A program made the translations under genes and the position numbers. Under the pieces are notes generated by a model. The model was given only the letters and a program-made list of their open reading frames with translations, was not told the origin of the DNA and made no database searches. DNA of 64,000 nucleotides, from contig JAIBAY010000002.1 in assembly GCA_019694975.1 (NCBI GenBank), positions 633,252 to 697,251 of the forward strand. The letters run 5' to 3'. Below are positions 1 to 9,160 of this stretch, piece by piece (within the stretch, counting starts at the first letter, position 1; each line of letters starts with the position of its first letter). Origin of the DNA: Chitinophagales bacterium (GTDB taxonomy: Bacteria > Bacteroidota > Bacteroidia > Chitinophagales > UBA10324).

Positions 1-575
1 CGGGAATTTATTATGTCACGGTAACAGATTTTAACGGTTGTGTTCAATCAGATACAGCAGAAATAATCTCCTTCTATCCGCAGCCGCCGGATGCCTTCTT
101 AACCGACACGGTACTCTGCACCAGTGAGTTTATCCTGCTGGAAGGTCCGCTTGGGTATGCCAGCTACTTGTGGACAGATGGTTCTACAACGAGTGCTATC
201 ACCGTAGTAAAACCCGATGTATACGGCCTCACCATAACGTCATCAGATGGCTGTTCGAGCAGCGACAGTACCATCGTTTCCCTGAAATGCCCAACCAGTA
301 TTTATATGCCTACTGCATTTACGCCCAATGGCGATGGTATTAATGACACCTATATTCCAATAGGTTACAACATCACTTCCTATAATATAATCATCTATAA
401 CCGATGGGGAAAAGTTGTTTATGTTTCTTCTGATTTCACTGTTGGCTGGGATGGCAGATCAAAGGATATAAAGTGTGAAACCGGAACATATATCTATTCA
501 GTCAGCTGGACCGGCTCACTCGATGGCAAGCCATCATCGGGTACGTTAAAAGGTAATTTGACTCTGATCAGATAA
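1..575 (+). CDS. C-terminal part of a T9SS type B (gliding motility-associated, CHU_C-like) surface protein, 5' truncated
   Basis: The reading frame is open from base 3 of the window, so the gene starts upstream; 190 residues and the stop are visible. The first 60-100 residues look like PKD/Ig-like repeats (GIYYVTVTDFNGC; SDGCSSSDSTIVSL). The last ~90 residues carry the type B sorting domain with its hallmark FTPNGDGINDTY, then a NRWGKVVY strand and a GTYIYSVSW strand. In Bacteroidota this domain sends large adhesin-like proteins through the type IX secretion system to the cell surface. The ligand or role of this protein cannot be told from the piece seen. No clear terminator follows. Confidence 0.9.
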   Translation, partial: GIYYVTVTDFNGCVQSDTAEIISFYPQPPDAFLTDTVLCTSEFILLEGPLGYASYLWTDGSTTSAITVVKPDVYGLTITSSDGCSSSDSTIVSLKCPTSIYMPTAFTPNGDGINDTYIPIGYNITSYNIIIYNRWGKVVYVSSDFTVGWDGRSKDIKCETGTYIYSVSWTGSLDGKPSSGTLKGNLTLIR

Positions 576-887
576 TTTCCCTGACTGCCGCAGCTTTCAA
601 TGCCTTATTTTTTCATCGTGTAGAGACTGCAACCTATGAGCTATCAGCAGTAAAATATATTGGGCAGCATAACAATTGCTCGCACAACATTATTCCACCA
701 GGCAAGTCAGCAACATTTTTTCTCCTGTTTTCAATAATGAAATTTAAATGGCTGTTTTCTGCCGTGAATAGTCAGGTATGATGTAACATCAGCTAACCTG
801 AAATTATTAATCGCTACAGCAAAATATGTTGCAGAAAAATACAATCGGAGTTCACATGTGCACAATCCTTCCGGGATAAAACACCAG
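576..887. other. Intergenic stretch without recognisable gene
   Basis: About 310 bases between two convergent genes. I see no convincing ORF, no strong terminator hairpin with a T-tract and no RNA gene. Confidence 0.6.
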
Positions 888-1484
888 TTAAGGTTTTCCG
901 GCGGTTAAAGAATCCTCAGGTGATGCATTCAACTCCGGCATTGCAGGCGGTGAATAGCTTTCCGATACCTTCTTCAGGTCAGACAATCCTTTTTCAAAAT
1001 CGGCGCCGATCATCTGATCCATAAACAAACCAAGATACTTTGCTACAGGGTTCATACCCATATCCATATCCATACCCCAGATAATCTTTGTACTACCATT
1101 CACCGGCTCGAATGTAAAAGTACCGGTTGCTTCTCCGTTTTCGGTAAAATTCATTGAAGTGGTTATGGATTCATTTTGCTTACTCTCTGTAATAGAGAGT
1201 TTCCCCTTCCCTACCTGACTGTTTTCACTTGTCCACGAGTAACCTGATCCTGCGCCTTCTTCAGGTCCGTAATATTTGATCTTCATATCGGGATCAAGCT
1301 TATTCCATGGCATCCAGCTGTTCCAGTTATGCAGATTATTCACCTGCTTAAAGACGATCTCAGGCTGCGCATTGATAACCGCCATGCGTTCCACATGTAC
1401 TTTGGACGGCAGGAAAAATGAGATGACCAGCAGTATCGCCAAAAACACCACCAGGAAAATTCCGATTCGCTTTAAGGTTTTCAT
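888..1484 (-). CDS. SRPBCC-family (polyketide cyclase/START-like) protein with N-terminal membrane anchor
   Basis: The protein has 198 residues when started at the ATG at 1484. A longer frame begins at 1550, but its extra 22 residues precede a normal signal/anchor (MKTLKRIGIFLVVFLAILL), so the inner ATG is preferred. One N-terminal hydrophobic segment is followed by an SRPBCC-type fold: a start like VHVERMAVINAQPEIVFKQV, a middle W-rich section (NSWMPWNKLDPDMKIKYYG), and a final long helix with MIGADFEKGLSDLKKV. The family binds hydrophobic ligands; members of this anchored type in Bacteroidota have no assigned function. It is read alone on the minus strand. Confidence 0.8.
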   Translation of the reverse strand: MKTLKRIGIFLVVFLAILLVISFFLPSKVHVERMAVINAQPEIVFKQVNNLHNWNSWMPWNKLDPDMKIKYYGPEEGAGSGYSWTSENSQVGKGKLSITESKQNESITTSMNFTENGEATGTFTFEPVNGSTKIIWGMDMDMGMNPVAKYLGLFMDQMIGADFEKGLSDLKKVSESYSPPAMPELNASPEDSLTAGKP

Positions 1485-1653
1485 ATGTATTTTTTCTACT
1501 AAGATAATAAATACTAAATGTGGCGCAATCAGGAGTACAATATCATGCATGTATCATTCTTGCCACTGAGGCCGGTTGCATCATGCTGGCATGATGTTCA
1601 TCATTTCTTTCCATCCAAATAGTCAGCTAAAGCAGTCACCGTTAATCATTGAG

Positions 1654-3252
1654 CTATTCCTCCGACAATATCGTGAACTGCTGTTCCATTGGGTCAAGAT
1701 GCAACTTCAAAGCTGAAATAAACTGGTCTCCATATTTCGCATAGTAAGTCAGAAAACTATCATGGCGTTCCTGCAGGCTGCCGGTGGGAAATAATTTTTC
1801 CTTCAGTGTTCTCAATTGCTGCACCGCCACTTCTTCTTTTCGCCTGGCAGCCTTCTTCATTTTCTCTTCCAGTGACTCCAGAGATTTTTGCGTTTTCACA
1901 TTTTCCGCCTCCACCGCGCTTTTCAATCCGGCATCGAGCTGCAAGGCCTGCTTCATCACCTGCTCCATCAACATATTCAATTGCTGCTTTTCTTTTGCCA
2001 GGGAAATCAAATCACCTGCCTGCACAGACAGATATTGATTAATCAGCGATGCTGCAGGCTTGAAAATTTCCGTATAGGAAAGTCCCGCCTTCTTCATTTT
2101 CACAACGTTGCTTTCATCCACCCATAAAACGGAATTGCGCAGCAGCAACATCGGGAAAGCCACGTCTGCTGCTGCGAACACATTTTTCAACTGCATCCAA
2201 TAAGTAACCTCAGCACCTCCGCCAATAAAAACAAGGTTGGGCAATAACATTTCCTGGTAAACGGGGCGCAACACCACATTCGGGCTGAACCGCTCCGGAG
2301 AGTTATCCACTAAAGACATCAGTTCCTCCTCCGTAAACACAAGTGAAGTATTCAGTACCTTCCATTGCCCTTGCTCCCGCACAATCCGTTGCCGGATATT
2401 TTCATGCAGGTAAAACAAATTGATCTCCCGCGGCGTAATCTGTGCCTGATAGCTTTCACTGAACTTAGCTGTGGTGCTGTTCACCGCTTCAAAGGAAAAC
2501 TGTCGTGACAACTCCTGCTTAATCACAGGTTTAAAAATTTGCTTCAATGCCGGATCATCACCATCCACGATTACCAGTCCGTCAGCAGCAAAAAAATGAT
2601 AGAGCATTTTCTTTGTGGCTCCGGAAACTGTTGCCTCCTGCAGGTAACAGTTTTCCAGCAGTTGAAGACAGCGTCCGGCGCCTTCCGAATCTCCCAATAC
2701 ATTCCTGATTTCAGCAATGACTGTGTCGAGTGAGGCCGTCTTCATCCTGCCAAAAGCCCCTTGCTGATCTGTATTCCATGTAATTGTTTTGGAGAAAAGC
2801 TGAATATGATTCAGTTCCTCCTTATCATGATCTTCGCTCCCGATCCAGTACACAGGGATAAAATGAGATTCACGAAATTCCTCATTCAGCCTTCGTGAAA
2901 GATTAATCGCACTGATGATTTTGTAAATGAGGTACAGCGGACCGAGAAAAAGGTTGGGCTGATGCGCGGTCACTACCGTGTAAGTATTGCTTTCCTTCAA
3001 CCGGCCGATATTGATGATAGTCTGATCGTATTTATCACTATCCTGAAATGGAGCATATTGGCCCATCAGTGCATCATGCAACTGGGCTCGATACAAGGGA
3101 AACCTGTTGCGGCCGGCTATTATCGCCGGAATAGATCCGGCAATAGGCGCATAACCGTAAAATGGCTGTATGCCGGGATCGCCGCCGGTATAATCCGTAA
3201 CTGCTTTGTTAAAATATCCCGTATCGGCATACGGAACAGTGGTCTTTTGCAT
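1654..3252 (-). CDS. bshC: Bacillithiol biosynthesis cysteine-adding enzyme BshC
   Basis: The 532-residue length is close to the family norm (~530-540). BshC adds cysteine to GlcN-malate in the last step of bacillithiol synthesis, making the main low-molecular-weight thiol of many Firmicutes and Bacteroidota. Family landmarks are visible: AHQPNLFLGPLYLIYK near residue 95, VYWIGSEDHDKEELNH near residue 135, the GGGAEVTYWMQLK region in the second half, and a C-terminal coiled coil (roughly residues 415-495, rich in E, K and L). The other bacillithiol genes (bshA, bshB) are not in this window. The start ATG at 3252 gives a family-like N-terminus. Confidence 0.93.
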   Translation of the reverse strand: MQKTTVPYADTGYFNKAVTDYTGGDPGIQPFYGYAPIAGSIPAIIAGRNRFPLYRAQLHDALMGQYAPFQDSDKYDQTIINIGRLKESNTYTVVTAHQPNLFLGPLYLIYKIISAINLSRRLNEEFRESHFIPVYWIGSEDHDKEELNHIQLFSKTITWNTDQQGAFGRMKTASLDTVIAEIRNVLGDSEGAGRCLQLLENCYLQEATVSGATKKMLYHFFAADGLVIVDGDDPALKQIFKPVIKQELSRQFSFEAVNSTTAKFSESYQAQITPREINLFYLHENIRQRIVREQGQWKVLNTSLVFTEEELMSLVDNSPERFSPNVVLRPVYQEMLLPNLVFIGGGAEVTYWMQLKNVFAAADVAFPMLLLRNSVLWVDESNVVKMKKAGLSYTEIFKPAASLINQYLSVQAGDLISLAKEKQQLNMLMEQVMKQALQLDAGLKSAVEAENVKTQKSLESLEEKMKKAARRKEEVAVQQLRTLKEKLFPTGSLQERHDSFLTYYAKYGDQFISALKLHLDPMEQQFTILSEE

Positions 3253-3486
3253 GTGTAAAAATAAGAATCGGATTAAATTGAAGTCATCCGATTAACTGAA
3301 AAGCAGGCAAGGTCTCGTACTGATTTTTCCGGATCAGCGCTGAAAGTGAAATTCAAGGAAGTTTTATGTTAATAAAATGCGCAACCTGAAATCAAGATAA
3401 TGGCTGTCGTATCTGTTGTCCGATTATTGCTTTACAAACTGTTGATCCGGATACTATTCATTGCATCTTCCTGCTATTAAATTTTA

Positions 3487-5295
3487 TTATGACATCAACT
3501 CCAGGCTACGGTTAATAAAGCCGGTGAGTTCTTCACCTTTCAAGAGATTTTGTGAGAGCATGGCAAGATCCAATGACTGCCTGATCAGCTGCTGTTGCCT
3601 CGTAGAATCAGTTTCCAGCAATGCTTTGGCGATAACAGGGCTATTCGTATTTACAACAAGATTATAGTGTTCTTTCATATCACCCATAAAGTTCATGCCA
3701 CCGATAGCACTCATCTCCTTCATACGGCGTGTAAACTCTTCCCTGGTAATCATTACGGGCGCTTCCTTTTCGTTAAGCGACTCAAACGATACCGAAAATT
3801 TTTCTTTATCCGCCATAGTTTCAATAAGCTGCTTCAATGCATCCTGCTGCTCTTTGGAGAGTTTGGATGGCATTGCTTCTTCTTTGTCGATAAGTTTATC
3901 AATGATGTCTGCATCAACCCTTGCGAAGGAGGCATCATCCAGCTTGCGTTCAAGCATGCCGATAAAATGAGGATCAACAGGGCTGTCCATCAGCAAAACT
4001 TCATATCCGCGGGTTTCCGCAACAGCCACATAAGAATGCTGCAGCACTGCATCTGATGTGTAGAGATAAACAAGCTTGCCGTTTTTATCAGTTTGCAGCG
4101 GTTTTATTTTCGCAGCAAATTCTTCCAGCGTATAATACTTACCGGTATTTGTTTTCAGCAGACAGAATTTGGCGGCTCGTTCGTAAAATTTCTCATCGGA
4201 CAACATTCCATACTGAATAAAAATTTTGACATCATCCCATTTGCTTTCAAAGTCGGCGCGATCTGCTTTGAACAGTTCTTCCAGCTTTTCTGCTACCTTT
4301 TTTGAAATATGAGCGCTGATCTTTTTAACATTCGCATCACTCTGCAGGTAGCTTCGGGAAACATTCAGTGGTATATCAGGTGAATCTATCACACCCTTCA
4401 TCAACATCAGGAAATCAGGCACAATGTTCTCAACGGCATCTGTAACAAAAACCTGGTTGCTGTATAGCTGAATGCGGTCTTTTTGCTGTTCGAAATTATT
4501 CCTCAGTTTAGGAAAGTATAAGATGCCTGTCAGGTGAAAAGGATAATCAACATTCAGGTGGATGTGAAATAAAGGATCTTCGGCAAAAGGGTATAACTCC
4601 CGGTAGAATAAACGGTAATCATTATCTGTCAGCGAAGCCGGCTTCCTGATCCAGGCAGGCTGCGTATTATTGATAACTTCCTTTTCAAACTTTATTTCAA
4701 CAGGCAAAAATTTACAATACTTTTTAAGCAGGTTCTTAATACGCAATTCGTCCAGGAACTCCATGGAATCATCGGCAATGTGTAAGATAATATCCGTGCC
4801 ACGCTCGTCCTTTTCCGCATCATCCATGGTATAATCAGGGCTTCCGTCACATTCCCATCGAACGGCTTTAGACTGTTCCCTGTAAGACCTGGAGACGATT
4901 TCTACTGATGAAGAAACCATAAAAGCAGAATAGAAACCGAGACCAAAGTGTCCGATCAGCTGAGCATTGCTTTTCTCCTTATAGTGTTCAACGAACTCCT
5001 CAGCGCCGGAAAATGCGATCTGTGTAATGTATTTCTCGATCTCTTCCCCAGTCATCCCGATTCCATGGTCTCGGATGGCCAGTGTTTTTGCCGTTTTATC
5101 GATTATCACCTCGATTGTCAGATCCCCCAATTCGCCCTTGAACTCCGACATCGTACTTAATGCTTTCAGTTTCTGGGTAGCATCTACGGCATTAGATACC
5201 AGCTCGCGGAGGAATATCTCATGATCGCTGTACAAAAATTTCTTGATGATGGGAAAGATATTCTCTGTATGTACCTGTATGGTTCCTTTAGACAT
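3487..5295 (-). CDS. htpG: Molecular chaperone HtpG (bacterial Hsp90)
   Basis: This 602-residue protein has all the GHKL ATPase signatures of Hsp90: ELVSNAVDAT near residue 31, DHGIGMTGEEIEKY near residue 75, and GHFGLGFYSAFMV near residue 115. It then has the Hsp90 middle domain (YFPKLRNNFEQQKDRIQLYSNQVFV split around residue 265, and SRSYLQSDANVKKI) and a shortened C-terminal dimerisation domain. It is cytosolic and ATP-dependent. It is read alone; the region upstream separates it from the divergent sigma factor gene at 5569. Confidence 0.97.
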   Translation of the reverse strand: MSKGTIQVHTENIFPIIKKFLYSDHEIFLRELVSNAVDATQKLKALSTMSEFKGELGDLTIEVIIDKTAKTLAIRDHGIGMTGEEIEKYITQIAFSGAEEFVEHYKEKSNAQLIGHFGLGFYSAFMVSSSVEIVSRSYREQSKAVRWECDGSPDYTMDDAEKDERGTDIILHIADDSMEFLDELRIKNLLKKYCKFLPVEIKFEKEVINNTQPAWIRKPASLTDNDYRLFYRELYPFAEDPLFHIHLNVDYPFHLTGILYFPKLRNNFEQQKDRIQLYSNQVFVTDAVENIVPDFLMLMKGVIDSPDIPLNVSRSYLQSDANVKKISAHISKKVAEKLEELFKADRADFESKWDDVKIFIQYGMLSDEKFYERAAKFCLLKTNTGKYYTLEEFAAKIKPLQTDKNGKLVYLYTSDAVLQHSYVAVAETRGYEVLLMDSPVDPHFIGMLERKLDDASFARVDADIIDKLIDKEEAMPSKLSKEQQDALKQLIETMADKEKFSVSFESLNEKEAPVMITREEFTRRMKEMSAIGGMNFMGDMKEHYNLVVNTNSPVIAKALLETDSTRQQQLIRQSLDLAMLSQNLLKGEELTGFINRSLELMS

Positions 5296-5568
5296 AAAAA
5301 AATTTTGCGCGAAGCTAACAAACGATTTGCCAAGTGACGGCTACCTGACATTGTGTCGTCATCAGATTTCTGTAGCCAGCCATATGTTGCAGAGCGATGA
5401 GTTGCTCCCTTTTCGTCACAATGATTTCAGCAATATTACAGGACATGGAAATGTAAGCCTCTTAAATAAATGTTACGTTTGGATTTAATAAATCTGCCGT
5501 ACGGACACAAACAAAATTAACCTACCTTAAAATATTTCACTGCTTTCATCCGTCAAAACAGCCATACG

Positions 5569-6168
5569 ATGGAAGCCATGACCCTAAATGCAACGATGAC
5601 GACCCGCCAGAATTTAGAAATCCAGGAAACAGTGCGCAAAGAACGCAAGCGCCTGCTCGATTTTATACGGCAACGGGTTAAAAGCGAGGAAGATGCGGAA
5701 GACATTCTGCAGGATGTCTTTTACCAGTTTGTGAATGCCTACCGGATGATGGAACCCATTGAAAAAGTTACTTCCTGGCTGTTTACCGTGGCCCGCAACA
5801 GGATCACTGATCTGTACAGGAAGAAAAAAGCAGAAACATTTTCCAATCTCTTACCGGTTACTGACGAGGCGAATGAGGATGATGCTACGGGTTATTTCCT
5901 GGATGAATTGATGCAGGACGCATCTGAAACACCGGAAGCACAATACATGCGCTCACTGGTTTGGGATACGCTGAACGCGGCCCTTGAAGAATTACCTGCT
6001 GAACAACGCGACGTCTTTAACAATCATGAACTGGAAGGAATGAGTTTCAAGGAAATTGCTGCTCAAACCGGACAACCGGTAAACACGCTGTTATCGCGCA
6101 AACGATATGCTGTTTTGCACCTGAGAGAAAGACTGCAGACGCTATACGATGAATTGTTAACCCTCTAA
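5569..6168 (+). CDS. ECF-type RNA polymerase sigma factor (sigma-70 family)
   Basis: A 199-residue two-domain sigma factor. Region 2 shows EDAEDILQDVFYQFVNAYRM followed by WLFTVARNRITDLYRKKK; region 4 shows LPAEQRDVFNNHELEGMSFK with EIAAQTGQPVNTLLSRKRYA, the helix-turn-helix that reads the -35 element. The ATG at 5569 is the first in frame; internal ATGs at 5578 and 5596 cannot be excluded. It lies 13 bases before a small membrane protein gene, and the pair is probably one operon. That neighbour is not a classical anti-sigma factor, but a membrane partner next to an ECF sigma is a common arrangement. The regulon is unknown. Confidence 0.9.
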   Translation: MEAMTLNATMTTRQNLEIQETVRKERKRLLDFIRQRVKSEEDAEDILQDVFYQFVNAYRMMEPIEKVTSWLFTVARNRITDLYRKKKAETFSNLLPVTDEANEDDATGYFLDELMQDASETPEAQYMRSLVWDTLNAALEELPAEQRDVFNNHELEGMSFKEIAAQTGQPVNTLLSRKRYAVLHLRERLQTLYDELLTL

Positions 6169-6181
6169 AAAAAAATTATTT

Positions 6182-6571
6182 ATGAAATGGTGGTGGATTT
6201 TAAAAGTTGTAAAATTTACAGTTTTGTTTGTGCTTTTCGGAACGGCCATGAGTTACCTGCTCATGACACTATGGAACTGGCTTATGCCGCAGGTTTTCGG
6301 GCTGACTATCCTTAGCTTCTGGCAGGCTGCCGGCCTGCTGTTGCTCTCTAAGCTGATATTTGGATTTGGCGGCGGCTGGGGACACAAAGGTCACTACGCC
6401 GGACACTGGAAACAGCATGGTGCCGCGATATGGAAAGAAAAGATGGAAGAAAAACTCAAGACGATGAGCCCGGAGGAAAGAGAGAAACTCAGGGAAGAAT
6501 GGAAGAGACGTTGTGGCTGGAAGTATCAGCACTACAATGAAGAACAGAAAAACGAGTCACAGACTAATTAA
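6182..6571 (+). CDS. Small membrane protein with charged, His-rich cytoplasmic or periplasmic tail, partner of the sigma factor gene
   Basis: A 129-residue protein with two hydrophobic segments (about residues 8-32 and 40-62), then a glycine/histidine stretch (GGGWGHKGHYAGHWKQHG), then a strongly charged helix (EKMEEKLKTMSPEEREKLRE) and a basic tail. It follows the sigma factor gene by 13 bases, with an A-rich leader before the ATG. No anti-sigma domain (ZAS, FecR or RseA) is seen. The His cluster might bind metal, but that is only an inference. I do not recognise a family beyond 'conserved membrane protein next to ECF sigma in Bacteroidota'. Confidence 0.75.
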   Translation: MKWWWILKVVKFTVLFVLFGTAMSYLLMTLWNWLMPQVFGLTILSFWQAAGLLLLSKLIFGFGGGWGHKGHYAGHWKQHGAAIWKEKMEEKLKTMSPEEREKLREEWKRRCGWKYQHYNEEQKNESQTN

Positions 6572-6930
6572 TCTTTCCGGCGCCGATGCAGAACAGCAGC
6601 ACAGTTTCACATAAACCACAATGAATGAGTTGCGGTGAACAGATGTATCTTTCATCAGCCAGGAAAATATCAAGAAAGCCTAAGACCGGGCACTAACAGA
6701 ATCTGCAATTAAATATTAACACTTAAAAACCTGATCTCAGGTTAAGGGAGGCCAGAGGCTTCCCTTTTACATTGGTGCTCTCCCTTATTATTTTGCTCCG
6801 CTAAATTTTATATACTTTTAATTACAGTTTCTGTCTTTTAACAACACTGGATTTTTAGAGATCGGGGAATACTAATGTTACATAAAACATTCCTGACAAA
6901 AACGCGAATCTAACCTCGTAACGTACTTAA
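6572..6930 (+). other. Intergenic stretch with two adjacent hairpins
   Basis: About 360 bases without a convincing gene. It holds a perfect 6-bp hairpin (6728-6743) directly followed by a 10-bp hairpin with a T-run (6744-6768), listed separately as a terminator. The hairpins lie about 160 bases past the last stop, so the transcript has a long 3' tail or a small RNA ends here. Confidence 0.5.
6728..6768 (+). terminator. Tandem hairpin with T-run, probable intrinsic terminator
   Basis: AACCTG-ATCT-CAGGTT (6728-6743) is followed at once by AAGGGAGGCC-AGA-GGCTTCCCTT (6744-6766, one G-T pair) and TTTT (the last two T are outside the stem). It fits the end of the sigma factor operon transcript. 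Confidence 0.6.
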
Positions 6931-7200
6931 ATGAAATCAGCCATAATCACTTCTCTCTTAATTTGTTCTGTCCTTCATTTTTCCAATGGTCAGCAGGCAA
7001 AAAAATATGCCAGCCACGCAATGCAAAGAAGACAGGAGAAACTTGCCTTCAGCAGCGCCGGAGACGTGTCGCTGAAAACATATACCCATCTGAAGAAAGA
7101 ATCGCTGATTATGAAGCCAAAACAGAATTTGCCGGCATACAGGAAGTTGAATCCTTCTATGCAAGGACGAAAAAAGCTTTATCGTACCTATGCCCGTTAA
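6931..7200 (+). CDS. Small exported protein of unknown function
   Basis: This 89-residue frame starts with a typical signal peptide (MKSAIITSLLICSVLHFSNG, likely cleaved near residue 20) followed by a basic, polar chain rich in K, R, Q and S. No domain is recognised. Support comes only from the signal peptide, the AT-rich leader before ATG and the plausible composition; a second frame on the same strand (6963-7214) and one on the other strand overlap it and look like shadows. It stands alone between the sigma operon and the cupredoxin-like gene. Confidence 0.5.
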   Translation: MKSAIITSLLICSVLHFSNGQQAKKYASHAMQRRQEKLAFSSAGDVSLKTYTHLKKESLIMKPKQNLPAYRKLNPSMQGRKKLYRTYAR

Positions 7201-7350
7201 CCCCTGAACTGTAGCTTGTTTATTCAACCGGGATAACAATACAATTCAGCACATAATATTCTTCGCGTTTCTTAAAGCGGTTTGCTATTAAAAGATAATT
7301 TTATACATTTAATAAATTGAGTTAAACCCCTTTCCTCTAAATCCCTGCAA

Positions 7351-8451
7351 ATGAAATTTAACTACTCCGGAATGTTACGGCTCAATCTTCTCGCATTGAT
7401 TTTTTTCAGTTGCGGAATGCTCAGTGCTCAGGCAACGAAGCATGTGGTAACCGTTTCAAATTTTGTCTTCACTCCTTCCAGCATGACCATCAATCTCGGC
7501 GATACCGTGGAATGGCAATGGCTGAATGGTATTCATACCACCACCTCCACTACCATTCCGGCAGGTGCTGTTGCATGGAATAACGCTATCGATGCCACGC
7601 ACCTTTCATTTAAATATGTACCTGCTGTTTTAGGTACCTATAATTATAAGTGTAACATTCATCCTACTACGATGCTGGCGAGCTTTACGGTAGTTTGTCC
7701 GGCAGCATCACCGATCACTATTGCAGCTGGCGGGCCCACTACCTTCTGTAAAGGCGGAGTTGTAGCATTATCAAAAAATTCAGCAGGCAATTTCAGTACA
7801 TACCAATGGAAACTGGACAATGTAAATATTTCCGGGGCCACCAATTCCAGTATAAATGCTGACGCATCAGGATCCTACACCCTGACAGGTACCAACAGCT
7901 GTGGCAATGCTTCCACTTCCAATGCAATCAGCGTTACTGTTAATAAAAAACCCAAAGCTGATGTTTCCCCGGCAGGCCCCCTCACGATTTGCCAATCACA
8001 ACCCGTGCTGCTGACCGTTAGCAGCGCCAATAACCAAAGCTATCAATGGAAAAAAGGTAATAGCAATATAGCTGGCGCTACCAACAATACTTTACTGGTG
8101 AGCACCACCGGCGATTATAAATGCAAGGTGACTAAAAACAATACCGGATGTACAAAAACTTCAAAAGCTGTTAGTGTAACAGCTAATCCCAATTGTAAAA
8201 TCAGTGACCAGCAGTACATTGCCACTGCATACCCAAATCCAACACAGGATTATTTTACGATCAGCACGAGCTTACCATCTGCGCAGCCGGCAACCATTAA
8301 AATCTATGACTTAACAGGAAAATTGCTTGAGTCGTATAACCTGCAAAAAGAAAGCGCGGCTGTAGGAAATAGTTTACCGCAAGGAGTTTATTTCGCCAAA
8401 ATCGAAATGTCAGGCAAAGTGATGCAGGTATTAAAACTGATAAAAAACTAA
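7351..8451 (+). CDS. Secreted cupredoxin-like protein with Ig-like domains and T9SS type A sorting domain
   Basis: A 366-residue protein. A signal peptide ends near residue 27 (MLSAQA). Residues ~30-113 form a plastocyanin/cupredoxin-like domain with the expected type 1 copper ligands H62, C101, H104 and M108 (CNIHPTTM). Two Ig/PKD-like domains follow (residues ~118-275, each with C...YQWK...C patterns). The last ~75 residues are a type A sorting signal (YPNPTQDYFTIS; IYDLTGKLLES; LPQGVYFAKIE). The protein is therefore exported by Sec, then by T9SS, and could bind copper at the cell surface; electron transfer or adhesion are both possible roles. A strong terminator follows. Confidence 0.85.
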   Translation: MKFNYSGMLRLNLLALIFFSCGMLSAQATKHVVTVSNFVFTPSSMTINLGDTVEWQWLNGIHTTTSTTIPAGAVAWNNAIDATHLSFKYVPAVLGTYNYKCNIHPTTMLASFTVVCPAASPITIAAGGPTTFCKGGVVALSKNSAGNFSTYQWKLDNVNISGATNSSINADASGSYTLTGTNSCGNASTSNAISVTVNKKPKADVSPAGPLTICQSQPVLLTVSSANNQSYQWKKGNSNIAGATNNTLLVSTTGDYKCKVTKNNTGCTKTSKAVSVTANPNCKISDQQYIATAYPNPTQDYFTISTSLPSAQPATIKIYDLTGKLLESYNLQKESAAVGNSLPQGVYFAKIEMSGKVMQVLKLIKN

Positions 8452-8470
8452 ACAGACTGTTGTCCAAGTG

Positions 8471-8498
8471 AAAAGCGCAGATTCACTGCGCTTTTTTT
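8471..8498 (+). terminator. Intrinsic terminator of the cupredoxin-like gene
   Basis: AAAGCGCA (8472-8479), loop GATTCAC, TGCGCTTT (8487-8494), then further T. It lies 20 bases after the stop at 8451. Confidence 0.85.
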
Positions 8499-8525
8499 AT
8501 TTCATACATAAATAAACAGGGCTGA

Positions 8526-9107
8526 TTATTTTAAATGCACTTCTATCAGCGTCCTGGTGGAATAATTCTTGCTGCCCGCGAAACACTCCGAACTTTTCTC
8601 CCTGATAATACCAATACCATAGCTGATCATCATGTATCCTTCACAACTATCGGATATTTTAAAACAGGCGGGTGAATGCCATTGGCCGGCAGGACAATCA
8701 GGCAGCCTGACGATCGTCTTCTGCATCACCACATCACCTCCGAAAACATAGTTGAATGTGCCTTCCTGTGCAACGACCATCATCACCGGTGACGGAAATT
8801 TAACACCCGTCCGCTGTCGGCTTAACTGATATACTGTATCGTTGCTTTGATACCATTCTTTCCCCTCATCAAAAATAAAGGTGGTCTTGTCATTCCACGA
8901 TGCCGTACTGACAATTTTATCCGTATCATTGGTCACTAATGTAAGTTGACCATCGGTAAAAACAGAATCACGGTATATCCAGTAATTGCCCACTGCAAGT
9001 GGCACAATTGAGCTGCCGTTTGCAGTGGCCTTTTGATGGCAGGATGACTGATCCGTAAGCAGCATCACCAAAAAAAAGGCACTAAAAGAAAAAAAGTAAC
9101 CGCGCAT
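8526..9107 (-). CDS. Putative lipoprotein of unknown function
   Basis: A 193-residue protein with an N-terminal hydrophobic stretch (GYFFSFSAFFLVMLL) followed by a cysteine at residue 23 in DQSSCHQ, which fits a relaxed Bacteroidota lipobox. The mature part is beta-rich with the phrase LAVGNYWIYRDSVF, seen in many Bacteroidota surface lipoproteins of unknown role, and four further cysteines (PDCPAG, PACFKI, DSCEGY, SECFAG) that might pair. It is divergent from the RlmI-type gene. Function is not recognised. Confidence 0.7.
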   Translation of the reverse strand: MRGYFFSFSAFFLVMLLTDQSSCHQKATANGSSIVPLAVGNYWIYRDSVFTDGQLTLVTNDTDKIVSTASWNDKTTFIFDEGKEWYQSNDTVYQLSRQRTGVKFPSPVMMVVAQEGTFNYVFGGDVVMQKTIVRLPDCPAGQWHSPACFKISDSCEGYMMISYGIGIIREKSSECFAGSKNYSTRTLIEVHLK

Positions 9108-9160
9108 ACGTATTTTTTTAGTTAATCAATAAGTTATAAACCACCGGCAAAAGTCGAACA

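Noticed and set aside
1276..1569. Open frame opposite the SRPBCC gene
   Set aside because: Reverse shadow of a real gene.
3595..4056. 153-codon frame opposite htpG
   Set aside because: Antisense shadow of a highly conserved chaperone gene.
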